From the IMG/VR virus record IMGVR_UViG_3300031975_000077, positions 1 to 25,969 of that record: 25,969 nt of DNA. One strand, 5' to 3'. Below, one piece after another: positions 15,755-22,410 of the stretch. The DNA comes from a virus. Position numbers and translations under genes: made by a program. The notes beneath the pieces were generated by a model. That model had not been told where the DNA came from. It saw nothing but the letters and a program-made list of their open reading frames with translations, and did not search any database. The stretch's first letter is position 1. Every line of letters begins with the position of its first letter.

Positions 15755-17343
15755 TGACTAAGCGCCTTTACTAACGGCGCGACCTGTTGCGCTTGCTGCG
15801 CTTCCATCATGTCTTGCTCTTGGCTTGCCATCACCTGCGCTTGCTCTTCTTGCTCTCGACGCAGTTGTGCAATTTCATCTTTACTGCGGACAACGCGCGC
15901 CGGCATGCCAGTAACCTCAACAAGATATTGAACAAGCTTGTCAGGATCTAAGTAATCTTGAACTGGAGCTATTTCTCCAACTTGCGTTAACACCTCAAAC
16001 CCGCGCAACATTCCCTGCAGGTCTGTCATTTTCTGGGCCTTCGCCAGAGGAGATACATATTCGATCTCAATGTCCTGACCTTGTAAGAACTCAGGGGCAG
16101 GGGGGAGAAGCCCTTCCCTGAGTAACAACGCAAAAGATCTCGAGATAAGTGGGCGAAGAAGCTCTGCTTGCAGACGACCCAACACCGGCCCAAGAAGCCG
16201 CATCTTTTCCTCATTGCGTTGTAACACTTCAGTCGCTGTCATTGACGGGCCACCGCCAAGCAACAACTGATCAACATAAAACGCCTGCCTAATTGCATTG
16301 CGTCGTTGTTCTTCCATATTCAGACCCAGCGGATTGTTTGCGCCGATTTGCAAAGGCTCTAGCCTGTCTCTTGTGCCAGATCTGTAAAAGTTTAATGAGC
16401 CTGGCGTTGTTCTTACCGGCAGCATGAACCCATCGTCTGGAACCATAAGTGGCGGATCTATCTGCTTTTGTGCGGCCCTGATCGTCACCTCAGACATTTT
16501 GTTAACCATCTTAACGTCTGGCAACGCAGTCATCGCCGGTGATCGTCCATAGCTGCTAACGCTATCTTTATTAAAGCGAGGCACCATAAACGGGAAATCA
16601 TCAAAGCCACCTTCGCTTAGTATCTGTTTACTAGCTAGGTGGTAATACACAGACGCTACCGGCTTACTTTTCGCCATCTTTCCTTTTGCTTCAGCGCGCG
16701 GGAAAACAGCGTGTATGATTTCGTGTTCTTTAAACGGGTCATTCTTTTGATCTGCAAGAACAGCGCGCGGCGAGTTTTCCTCGCCAAAGCGCATAACAAT
16801 TGCACGCGCCGTTAGCTTAAATTTACGGTAGACCGTATCAACGCGGCCTTCAGCATCCTCAGAGATCATTATCTCCGCTATGTGCCGAGAACTAAACCGC
16901 AAGCCATCCCTGTCGCCTTCCACATAGAATGCAGCAGTTCCAAAAACTACTAAGTCATAATACAGTTCATGGATCTCTTGTTGAAAGTTAGACCTGTTAA
17001 ATGCCTGGTACATCTGATCCAAGCTAGCCTCTAGCCACTCGTTAGCCTCATCATTGCCCTGCAACTCCTGACCACTAAAGCGCATGGAGAACCAAGGCGT
17101 GCTAGGCCCAGTGAGCATTCCATGTAAGCTTGACGCTAGCAACTCTACCGCATGGATGGCGGTGCCGTCATAGATCAGCTCTGTGCGCTTGTCGCCCTGC
17201 GTGCGCTTCTTTGTGATGTCAGCCTTACGTGGGAGCATATAATCCGCTAGCTGCTGCCAGTGGTTCTCCCAGTTCGACCGTTGAGACTGTAGCGTTTTAT
17301 ATCGACGCTCTAGCTGTGTAACTATCGGAGACACTTGTGCCAT
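15751..17343 (-). CDS. Portal (head-to-tail connector) protein
   Basis: 530-aa protein, the usual length for T7-like portals. Diagnostic stretches: YKTLQSQRSNWENHWQQLAD, YMLPRKADI, LIYDGTAIHAVELLASSLHG and MLTGPSTPWFSMR near the N-terminus; YDLVVFGTAAFYVEGD; GRSPAMTALPDVKMVNKMSE and AAQKQIDPPLMVPDDGF in the centre; and ATEVLQRNEEKMRLLGPVLG near residue 375. Twelve copies form the channel for DNA packaging and ejection. The C-terminus is Gln/Glu-rich and helical. The start overlaps the 65-aa gene stop (TAATG) and the stop overlaps the Bbp19-like start (ATGA). Confidence 0.95.
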   Translation of the reverse strand: MAQVSPIVTQLERRYKTLQSQRSNWENHWQQLADYMLPRKADITKKRTQGDKRTELIYDGTAIHAVELLASSLHGMLTGPSTPWFSMRFSGQELQGNDEANEWLEASLDQMYQAFNRSNFQQEIHELYYDLVVFGTAAFYVEGDRDGLRFSSRHIAEIMISEDAEGRVDTVYRKFKLTARAIVMRFGEENSPRAVLADQKNDPFKEHEIIHAVFPRAEAKGKMAKSKPVASVYYHLASKQILSEGGFDDFPFMVPRFNKDSVSSYGRSPAMTALPDVKMVNKMSEVTIRAAQKQIDPPLMVPDDGFMLPVRTTPGSLNFYRSGTRDRLEPLQIGANNPLGLNMEEQRRNAIRQAFYVDQLLLGGGPSMTATEVLQRNEEKMRLLGPVLGRLQAELLRPLISRSFALLLREGLLPPAPEFLQGQDIEIEYVSPLAKAQKMTDLQGMLRGFEVLTQVGEIAPVQDYLDPDKLVQYLVEVTGMPARVVRSKDEIAQLRREQEEQAQVMASQEQDMMEAQQAQQVAPLVKALSQ

Positions 17344-17540
17344 TACATAATCCCAATGCTGTTAAGCATACTTTTCTTTTTCTTAACGCCCTCTAACGCA
17401 CCACCTTTCGTGCGCCCCGCCATGCGCTGCTGTAGGCGTTCAAGTGGGTCAATTGTCGCCGCCGCCATGCCTTGTGCTGGTTGCGAAGAAATTTTACCCA
17501 TCATCCCCGCAATATTCTGCGGTTGTTTTTTTATCATCAT
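17343..17540 (-). CDS. Small basic protein before portal (65 aa)
   Basis: Unrecognised short protein, basic and Met/Gln-rich, with a Lys cluster near the C-terminus (GGALEGVKKKKSMLNSIGIM). ATG 17540 forms an ATGA overlap with the stop of the 187-aa gene, and its TAA overlaps the portal ATG. Both couplings argue that it is translated. The tail LEGVKKKKSMLNSIG resembles the short C-terminal basic motif of the next protein (VRPKRSLMGLI), so the two may bind the same partner. Its place between terminase and portal suggests a head or packaging accessory. Function unknown. Confidence 0.7.
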   Translation of the reverse strand: MMIKKQPQNIAGMMGKISSQPAQGMAAATIDPLERLQQRMAGRTKGGALEGVKKKKSMLNSIGIM

Positions 17541-18100
17541 TGGATCAAGCCCATTAGGGAACGTTTAGGGCGTACCGCAGGGTCAGCAAGTAGGCCTTGC
17601 GGCCCTGTCATTATAGTGCTCTTGCGACCCTTTTTCCCAGACTTTGCCGCGTCTGCCTCGGCTTGGCCCGACACGCCACTGCCTTTTAGTGGCTCTCCAG
17701 CGCCAGGCACGGCAACATCAGACGCACCGTCGGCAGTATCAGCGTCGTCCTCTTCTTTTGGCCTTGTGCCTTTTTTAATTTCTTCTGGCGTCGGAGCATT
17801 GCCTTCAAATTCTGCTTGGTTTGCTGCAGATCTTTCCATTGATGCGGCTGTTCTTGCGTCATAGCCTGCTGGCTTATCCTTGCTTAAACCTAAACCGTAG
17901 GAAATGTCACCCTTGGCTCTAGATAAGCCAGACGTTATGTCACTGCGCAAGTCTGCCATTTCGTCGCTAAAGCTCTGTCCGCTACCAAAAAAATTACCGC
18001 CTGTCTCTGCGGAGCCCTTGTCGCCCTTGTCACCAAGGCCGAGGCCTCTTCCGCCAAACATACCTGCCGCTGCCATTGCGCCTATCAAACCAGCTATCAT
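17537..18100 (-). CDS. Low-complexity head-region protein with KSTIMTGPQGLL tail (187 aa)
   Basis: N-terminus is hydrophobic and Gly-rich (MIAGLIGAMAAAGMFGGRGLG). The middle is Asp/Glu/Ser/Ala-rich and looks disordered. The end carries KSTIMTGPQGLLADPAVRPK, a TIL-TGPQGLL-type motif I know from small podovirus proteins encoded near the terminase and portal, whose role is not established. ATG 18100 has AGGAA 6 nt upstream. It lies 9 nt after terL and overlaps the next gene by ATGA. It is likely a virion or assembly accessory; confidence in the gene is high, in the function low. Confidence 0.75.
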   Translation of the reverse strand: MIAGLIGAMAAAGMFGGRGLGLGDKGDKGSAETGGNFFGSGQSFSDEMADLRSDITSGLSRAKGDISYGLGLSKDKPAGYDARTAASMERSAANQAEFEGNAPTPEEIKKGTRPKEEDDADTADGASDVAVPGAGEPLKGSGVSGQAEADAAKSGKKGRKSTIMTGPQGLLADPAVRPKRSLMGLIQ

Positions 18101-18109
18101 GTTATATTC

Positions 18110-19384
18110 CTATGCTGCAAAAGGGTCATACTCCATGACCGCCTGTCTCTGCGGGGCCCTAGACCTATCCCGCGTTTCCCTTAACCCGACCGCAAAATAC
18201 CTAAAGGCATCTGCCGCGTGGCTACTCCAATCATGCACTGGCGAAGCCCTAAAGCTCCGCGTTCTTTCATTATACGCCCGATGGTACTGGCGCAGCGCCT
18301 CAAGACCATCTTTGCACTTTTCACGATCAAACCACAGCCGAGGTATCAACATCTGCGCGGCGTGTATACCGTCTTCCACAGGCAACTTAGGAACGACACG
18401 GAAGTTTAACCCTAAATCCCAAGCAACCTCTCTACGGCTCTTGCCAGACCCAAGCTCACGCACTTCAATATCGTGCGGGGCATTGTGATCCCCGTACAAA
18501 TATTTTTTGCTAGAGAGAACCTGGCAGTAATGCGGCAACCCCTCGTTTCTGTTTTCATAGAAGTCGATCACATGAACCGCGCGCCCTACGTTCTGCGTAA
18601 ACCAAACCGCAGTGCTATCACCAATACCCAGATCCCACCACGTATCCACACGCATAGAAGGATCATAAGGCACATTCGTTATACGACCTGACGCCGTTAT
18701 CTCTTCCAAGTCCTTGCCATAGATCGCGCCTGGAACGTTTGCATTCCAGCTACACTCAAACTCTTGAGCATACTGGTCAACGCTCATCATGTTCTGCGCA
18801 GCAGCCAGTTCCTCATCGTCCAGCAACCCAGTCTCTGAAGCTTTATAAATCGCAGTTAACCAATCCTCATTAGCCGCAGACTGCTCATAAAGCTCGTAGA
18901 ACGCGTTGTGGCCCTTTGGGGTGCCAACAAACACGCCCCATCCCTTACGGTCACTCAGAGCCGGTCTGATGACCTCTGGGAACACATTCTCAGGCATCTG
19001 TGCAACCTCGTCCATCACACAGCCGTCCAAGTAGATCCCACGAAGGCTGTCAGGGTTCTCAGCACCCAGCAAAGAAATCCTGCCTCCAGTAGGCAAATCA
19101 CAACGCAGTTCCGTCTCGTGAAACTTCACGCCAGGGATCTTACCAGCAAACTGCTTTAGATAATCCCAAGCAACGTTCTTAGCTTGCCTGTACGTCGGCG
19201 CCATGTACGCATAACGCGGCGAGGACTTCGGGTTCATAATCGCATCCCTAAGAATGTGATTAATCGCCCACACAGTCTTGCCAAAGCGACGATGACAAAC
19301 AACAACACCCCAACGCTTCATCTGCATCTCATCGTGAAGCTTCCTTTGTAGCTCCCTCGGTTGGTATGGTATCTCTATTCTCAA
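18110..19384 (-). CDS. terL: Terminase large subunit
   Basis: 424-aa DNA-packaging motor protein: ATPase plus headful or end-cutting nuclease. An adenine-binding segment PYQPRELQ is at 6-13, Walker A CHRRFGKT at 30-37, Walker B YLDGCVMDE with D125-E126, and coupling motif VGTPKG at 153-158. The RNase H-like nuclease starts with WWDLGIGD (D251), has YGDHNAPHDIE near 297, and ends with SSHAADAFRYF near 387. The start is TTG at 19384: the first ATG in frame is residue 20 and would remove the conserved PYQPRELQ motif, while TTG overlaps the upstream stop (TTGA) and has GGAG 10 nt before it. It acts with the small subunit at 20154-20630 and the portal. Confidence 0.95.
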   Translation of the reverse strand: MRIEIPYQPRELQRKLHDEMQMKRWGVVVCHRRFGKTVWAINHILRDAIMNPKSSPRYAYMAPTYRQAKNVAWDYLKQFAGKIPGVKFHETELRCDLPTGGRISLLGAENPDSLRGIYLDGCVMDEVAQMPENVFPEVIRPALSDRKGWGVFVGTPKGHNAFYELYEQSAANEDWLTAIYKASETGLLDDEELAAAQNMMSVDQYAQEFECSWNANVPGAIYGKDLEEITASGRITNVPYDPSMRVDTWWDLGIGDSTAVWFTQNVGRAVHVIDFYENRNEGLPHYCQVLSSKKYLYGDHNAPHDIEVRELGSGKSRREVAWDLGLNFRVVPKLPVEDGIHAAQMLIPRLWFDREKCKDGLEALRQYHRAYNERTRSFRASPVHDWSSHAADAFRYFAVGLRETRDRSRAPQRQAVMEYDPFAA

Positions 19385-19575
19385 TGCTCAGTCTCTCCAC
19401 GCCGGAACGTCACCACCCCAGTACGCTCTAACATCTGCTCGTACAAGTCAATCAGCAGCAACTGCGCCTCTTCGCGGCTGTCGTCGTTCGCATCGTGCGC
19501 AGCGGCCCTCAGTAGCTTTAGGTGGGCAAAGAATGCTTGTGTAGTAGGATCCATGTCAGTGTGTGTGTGAGACAC
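19381..19575 (-). CDS. Small helical protein upstream of terL (64 aa)
   Basis: Unrecognised short protein: Thr/His-rich start, then helix TQAFFAHLKLLRAAAHDAND, then REEAQLLLIDLYEQMLERTG and VVTFRRGE. It overlaps terL (TTGA), which argues for coupled translation. The start is uncertain: GTG at 19575 gives 64 residues, ATG at 19554 gives 57, and neither has a good ribosome binding site. It lies downstream of a gap carrying a palindrome and a G-rich tract. It may be a packaging accessory; this is only positional inference. Confidence 0.55.
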   Translation of the reverse strand: MSHTHTDMDPTTQAFFAHLKLLRAAAHDANDDSREEAQLLLIDLYEQMLERTGVVTFRRGETEH

Positions 19576-19830
19576 CCCAGTGTATGTATATTACGTGTAT
19601 AGCACCGGCGGGTGGATTGGCGGGGGGTAGGGGTCTGCGGATCTGTACATTTAACATAATAGCTATTATGCGCCTTACGGTTCTAGCAAAATCAATGACT
19701 TAGCAAATGGCCTCTCAGATCCAGACCGCAAACCACAACATGTAGTATCTCAAACTCTGCCGGCGGGGTGCCCGGTTCTCGCGCGTACCTCGGTCACTGA
19801 CTGTGCCTTATATACACACAAATCCCCCAC
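19576..19830. other. 255-bp gap next to terminase with a palindrome and a G-rich tract
   Basis: The only sizeable gap among the packaging genes. It holds a perfect 16-bp palindrome CATAATAGCTATTATG at 19655-19670, and a G-rich run of short G blocks at 19607-19633 on the plus strand that could form a two-tetrad G-quadruplex. On the minus strand a CATAAT box inside the palindrome could serve as a -10, but its best -35 (TTGATT) is 19 bp away. Possible roles are a packaging recognition site, an operator, or a promoter for the 64-aa gene and terL. I see no gene here. Confidence 0.5.
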
Positions 19831-20154
19831 TTATCTGCTCATCAACGATCTCTTTGTTGCACCGCCTTTGCTGCTTCTATCCTTGGCAAACCCTGTTGCT
19901 TCTGGCTCTCCTTTGAACCGTGGAAACCTTTTGCCTGTGTCCTCTTCGTAACGCCTAGCTATTCCTGCTGCTGTCTCTTCATCAAGCACCATGTGTTCAC
20001 CGTCTTGGTTGAACCACACTGACGGTACTGCCCACCATTGATTGTCTGGTGATGGCGTTGTGACTAGCCGCTCTGTCATTTGCCTTCCGTCTTCTAGCTG
20101 CACTGGCTTGTGCTTAGCTGGATCAAACGGTATTGGGCCATTCCAATCTGGCAT
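19831..20154 (-). CDS. Conserved-type phage protein between terS and terL (107 aa)
   Basis: Trp-rich N-terminal half with WNGPIPFDPAKHKPVQLEDG and NQWWAVPSVWFN, then a helix LDEETAAGIARRYEEDTGKR with FPRF, and a basic C-terminal tail (KGGATKRSLMSR). I recall similar small proteins near terminase genes in podoviruses, but I cannot name a function. ATG 20154 overlaps the terS stop (TAATG). It precedes the 255-bp gap. The helix and basic tail could bind DNA or protein; that is speculation. Confidence 0.75.
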   Translation of the reverse strand: MPDWNGPIPFDPAKHKPVQLEDGRQMTERLVTTPSPDNQWWAVPSVWFNQDGEHMVLDEETAAGIARRYEEDTGKRFPRFKGEPEATGFAKDRSSKGGATKRSLMSR

Positions 20155-20630
20155 TAGTGCTTCACCACCTGCTGCACTGCTTGTGCCTCAACAACCACGC
20201 TGTCCTCGTCGTGAGCGTTCACCGCTATGTCACCACCTGCCCAAGAGATTGTGATGGCCTGCTGCTGCGGCGCCTCTTCTTTTTTGTCACGTACACCCCA
20301 GGGCTGGTTCCTACCTAGCGTCCACTTAAGCGTGTCTATCTCTAGCCTACGTCTCTGAACTTCTGCATTCGCTAACCTGTTGTCCTCAAATTGTGGCAAC
20401 GGCGACAATGCTAGCTGGTTAATATGATCTGTGTAGTACTCGGCCTGCATTACTCTGCCCTGCCTGTACATCTCCCACATGTCATCATCACGCACGGCAG
20501 CCCGTGTGATAGTCCGATAGCTTGGCATGTCCTTGTCCCTCACGATCTGCACCAGCGTTTCACCCTGGGCTAACCTGTCCACGACCTTTTGCATCACAGC
20601 CTTGCTGACCTTGCTTTTATCTTTACTCAT
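20154..20630 (-). CDS. terS: Terminase small subunit
   Basis: 158-aa protein (from ATG 20630) with the layout of Sf6/Bam-type small terminases. A basic start and a helix-turn-helix lie in VSKAVMQKVVDRLAQGETLV QIVRD with MPSYRTITRA. Then comes an oligomerisation region with MYRQGRVMQAEYYTDHINQL and VQRRRLEIDTLKWTLGRNQP. It would recognise phage DNA and feed it to TerL. A TTG at 20642 would add four residues, but ATG 20630 has GGAAAG just before it. The gene is first in the late block and lies 11 nt after the hairpin and T-run at 20641-20662. Confidence 0.9.
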   Translation of the reverse strand: MSKDKSKVSKAVMQKVVDRLAQGETLVQIVRDKDMPSYRTITRAAVRDDDMWEMYRQGRVMQAEYYTDHINQLALSPLPQFEDNRLANAEVQRRRLEIDTLKWTLGRNQPWGVRDKKEEAPQQQAITISWAGGDIAVNAHDEDSVVVEAQAVQQVVKH

Positions 20631-20640
20631 AGCTCTTTCC

Positions 20641-20662
20641 AAAAAAAGCCCCTGCCCGGGCT
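20641..20662 (-). terminator. Intrinsic terminator/attenuator in the late leader, just before terS
   Basis: On the minus strand AGCCC (20662-20658), loop GGGCAG, GGGCT (20651-20647) is followed by a run of seven T (the last stem T plus TTTTTT, 20647-20641). The stem is 5 bp, so moderate. It ends 11 nt before the terS ATG and downstream of the TATAAT box at 20750-20755, so full termination here would silence the late genes. Confidence 0.65.
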
Positions 20663-20749
20663 CAGACCCAAGACAGAGGCAGTTACCTACATTACAGGAG
20701 GATCAAGTAGGTTAAGGAGTACAACGTACAATCGGGCGAAAGGCTGCCG

Positions 20750-20755
20750 ATTATA
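20750..20755 (-). promoter_or_regulatory. Candidate late promoter (-10 box)
   Basis: Read leftward this is a perfect TATAAT, in the only large gap upstream of terS. The hexamer 17 bp before it is ACTGAA, a poor -35, so an activator or phage factor may be needed. Transcripts would start near 20743, giving a leader of about 110 nt with an inverted repeat (ATCGG...CCGAT, 20731-20751) and the terminator at 20641-20662. Confidence 0.5.
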
Positions 20756-20814
20756 CCTAAAGGTTACTACTTTTCAGTACACTGGGCAAGAACAATTTGT
20801 TTTTACTTGCTTTG

Positions 20815-20829
20815 TGACAGCAGCTGTCA
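20815..20829. promoter_or_regulatory. 15-bp palindromic operator candidate
   Basis: TGACAGC-A-GCTGTCA is a perfect palindrome around one central base. It fills the 17-bp spacer between a weak TTGCTT (20807-20812) and TACCTA (20830-20835) on the plus strand, upstream of the 41-aa gene. It matches 12 of 15 positions of TGACAGTATCAGTCA at 23643-23657, in the other divergent control region. Confidence 0.6.
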
Positions 20830-20862
20830 TACCTATGCTTTAGCTATTGAGGAGATAAAGCT

Positions 20863-20988
20863 ATGAACAAACTACACAAACTGCGTGCGATCGTGCGTGA
20901 TATGGAAAACGACTTAGGAATATGGGCAGACATCATCGGCTGTGTTTGCCTGTTTGGACTGATCTTTGGTTTACTGGTGCTGGTGTAA
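20863..20988 (+). CDS. 41-aa single-span membrane protein
   Basis: Very short gene not long enough for usual ORF cut-offs, but well supported. GAGGAG lies 8 nt before ATG 20863, and the product has a charged start (MNKLHKLRAIVRDMENDLGI) then a clean hydrophobic span WADIIGCVCLFGLIFGLLVL ending in V and TAA. An N-in topology with a basic N-terminus is likely. It is the first gene of a two-gene rightward unit with its own operator-like palindrome upstream and a terminator downstream. Small one-span proteins in phages include holins, spanin parts and superinfection-exclusion proteins; none of these can be chosen from sequence alone. Confidence 0.7.
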   Translation: MNKLHKLRAIVRDMENDLGIWADIIGCVCLFGLIFGLLVLV

Positions 20989-20990
20989 CA

Positions 20991-21206
20991 ATGCTATTCA
21001 AACGCGAACCCGCCCAGAAACCGCAAAGAATAAATCCACACATAGTGCCTGCAGTTATGATCCAGGATGCAGCGGCAGTGTTGCCATCGCAAAAGCTTTG
21101 TAACACAGTGCTCGTAGCTATTGCAGACAACCCCAGCGTGAAGCCAGAGCACATAGAAGCGTTGTCCAATTCGCTTGGTAGACTAGCACACGACCGCAGC
21201 AGATAA
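20991..21206 (+). CDS. Small protein of unknown function, second gene of the rightward unit (71 aa)
   Basis: ATG 20991 lies 2 nt after the stop of the 41-aa membrane gene, so coupled translation is likely; the longer frame from 20922 would overlap that gene heavily and reads as non-protein-like sequence. The product has a basic Pro-rich start (MLFKREPAQKPQRINPHIVP) followed by a helical part (QDAAAVLPSQKLCNTVLVAI, then SVKPEHIEALSNSLGRLAHD). There is no signal peptide or membrane span. It is followed after 27 nt by a strong rightward terminator. Function unknown. Confidence 0.65.
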   Translation: MLFKREPAQKPQRINPHIVPAVMIQDAAAVLPSQKLCNTVLVAIADNPSVKPEHIEALSNSLGRLAHDRSR

Positions 21207-21233
21207 CCGTAAATACACCTGACACTTCCTGAG

Positions 21234-21265
21234 AGGCTCCATACGCGGAGCCTTTCGCTTTTTAT
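21234..21265 (+). terminator. Strong intrinsic terminator of the rightward two-gene unit
   Basis: AGGCTCC (21234-21240), loop ATACGC, AGCCT-closing arm GGAGCCT (21247-21253), then TTCGCTTTTTAT. The 7-bp stem and T-run give a good rightward terminator. The leftward genes end at 21278, so transcripts converge here, but the minus strand has no T-run. The stem plus one base on each side (21233-21254) is repeated exactly, inverted, at 3021-3042. Confidence 0.88.
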
Positions 21266-21277
21266 AGCCCAACATAC

Positions 21278-21742
21278 CTAAGAATACTTACGCACGTTTA
21301 GATGCTCCCTGCGAGCCTCTGCGCGCATCGGGTCTATAATCCAAGTCAGCCTGACCAGTGCTGCATTGTAATCTGCTTTCGCAGAATGCCGAGATATACT
21401 CAGCATCTTGCCAATCTTTGTCCACTTTGGCCCTCGCGCTGCATTCACCGCGCTGTGTGCCGCAGCCCAAACAATGCGCCTGTCGTACTCTGGCATCTTC
21501 AAGCCTAGATCAATTGCTAAATCTAGCCTATCAATCTCAGCGGCTGTTGGCGGTATCCGAATAGGCCCAGCGCTTTCCCAGCCATAGGCCTGCCAAGACT
21601 GCGCATAATCAGGCCAGCTAGCCATCTTCTGCTTGCGAATAGGACGTGGCAATTTACGCTCAGTGCCTGCCGCCTCCATAAACAATTCGTCAAAATCTAA
21701 CACAGTCCACTTCGCGAGCTCTTCAATATTCCTTATCTGCAT
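21278..21742 (-). CDS. DUF6362-like helix-turn-helix protein (154 aa)
   Basis: The pattern KLPRPIRKQKMASWPDYAQS, then AYGWESAGPIRIPPTAAEID and RLDLAIDLGLKMPEYDRRIV, ending in a helix-turn-helix GPKWTKIGKMLSISRHSAKA, matches my memory of the DUF6362 family of phage and alphaproteobacterial proteins. In these a conserved WP...YGY region precedes a C-terminal HTH. The function of the family is not established; DNA binding, perhaps as a late regulator or packaging-related factor, is inferred from the HTH. ATG 21742 has GAGGAG at 7 nt and overlaps the upstream gene by 20 nt. It is the last gene of the leftward early cluster. Confidence 0.8.
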   Translation of the reverse strand: MQIRNIEELAKWTVLDFDELFMEAAGTERKLPRPIRKQKMASWPDYAQSWQAYGWESAGPIRIPPTAAEIDRLDLAIDLGLKMPEYDRRIVWAAAHSAVNAARGPKWTKIGKMLSISRHSAKADYNAALVRLTWIIDPMRAEARREHLNVRKYS

Positions 21743-22121
21743 TTATACGCTCCTCAACGATATGACAAAACTGCGCCTGATCCATTGGCTCCATCGAATA
21801 CACAGAAGTTACTATCGATATGTATCTGTCAGCGCTCATAGTTGGCTTGATCTTACGCAGCACTTTGCTCAGACGATGACCAAGCGGATCTGAGATGCTC
21901 GCCGCCTTACCTGCCTTGTATGCCGGTGACATTTTAGTAAGCGCCGACAGTACTACACTGCCTGCGCTTACACTGTAATCACTTACACTGTTATTTATAG
22001 TTAAGTAATCTTCAGTGTATACACTGTTATTAGCACTGTATGTACTAGCACTGTAATCACTTACAGTGTAATTACTATCTCGGTCTGACGACCTCGCGTT
22101 AGCGTACTTTCTTATTGGCAT
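21723..22121 (-). CDS. Repeat-rich protein with Ser/Tyr/Asn pentapeptide-like N-terminus (132 aa)
   Basis: Residues about 17-55 are low-complexity and built of Y-S-V/A-S-x units (YTVSD, YSAST, YSANN, then SVSD, YSVSA, GSVV), encoded by a 15-bp degenerate tandem repeat at 21956-22068. The rest is basic and then ordinary: SPAYKAGKAASISDPLGHRL, SKVLRKIKPTMSADRYISIV, ending in FCHIVEERINADKEY. ATG 22121 has only a weak GGGGG upstream. Another in-frame ATG at 21932 would start after the repeat, but it has no ribosome binding site. The C-terminal part resembles phage regulators of replication only loosely, so I assign no function. It overlaps the DUF6362-like gene by 20 nt. Confidence 0.65.
   Translation of the reverse strand: MPIRKYANARSSDRDSNYTVSDYSASTYSANNSVYTEDYLTINNSVSDYSVSAGSVVLSALTKMSPAYKAGKAASISDPLGHRLSKVLRKIKPTMSADRYISIVTSVYSMEPMDQAQFCHIVEERINADKEY
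21956..22068. repeat. 15-bp degenerate tandem repeat with CACTG half-sites
   Basis: Eight copies of CACTG or its inverse in 113 bp: CACTG starts at 21956, 21971, 21986, 22022, 22034, 22049, and CAGTG at 22013 and 22064. Most steps are 15 bp. Two form symmetric sites: the perfect palindrome CAGTGTATACACTG (22013-22026) and CACTGTAA-TCAC-TTACAGTG (22049-22068). The array may be a protein-binding region or an iteron-like origin, or it may only be a coding minisatellite. Confidence 0.75.
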
Positions 22122-22143
22122 TTGTAAACCCCCATATTAAGCA

Positions 22144-22410
22144 TTATTTTCTGCCCGCTAAATCTGCATAAAGATAGGCGTAATTTACTAAGTCAACCAC
22201 GTTATCTTCATCAGGTCTCCCGTAAATCTCTCTGCAGATCTTCATGTCTGCCAGCATCAGGCACGTCTGCTCGGCTGTTAACTTTACTCCAACTATCTGG
22301 CTCCAGCGCTCGGCCAGCCCATCATAAAGCTTCTCTGCGGGCCCGCGCGACTGCGCCCTGCCCTTCAAAACTGCTGCGCTCTTTTGCTGCAAGCTTTCTA
22401 TAGTGTTCAT
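22144..22410 (-). CDS. DUF6378-like phage protein (88 aa)
   Basis: Sequence features AERWSQIVGVKLTAEQTCLM, LADMKICREIYGRPDEDNVV and DLVNYAYLYADLAG. These match the DUF6378 pattern: a Trp-Ser after an early helix, a catalytic-free LADMK helix and a final Asp-x-x-x-Tyr-Ala stretch. I know the family from phages, with unclear function. ATG 22410 has AGGGA 8-9 nt upstream; the TTG at 22413 directly before it is an alternative. It overlaps the upstream Cys-rich gene by 89 nt in another frame. It ends 22 nt before the repeat-rich gene. Confidence 0.75.
   Translation of the reverse strand: MNTIESLQQKSAAVLKGRAQSRGPAEKLYDGLAERWSQIVGVKLTAEQTCLMLADMKICREIYGRPDEDNVVDLVNYAYLYADLAGRK

Noticed and set aside
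19556-19657. 33-aa minus-strand frame from inside the palindrome
   Set aside because: No ribosome binding site and low-complexity Pro/Ile/His product; ends just before the 64-aa gene. Possible leader peptide but unsupported.
20922-20990. Longer start for the 71-aa gene
   Set aside because: It would read through the 41-aa membrane gene in another frame, with an unlikely Trp/Arg/His-rich sequence; ATG 20991 lies directly after that gene.
21956-22068. CRISPR-like array
   Set aside because: Units are only 15 bp, touch each other and have no unique spacers of CRISPR length.
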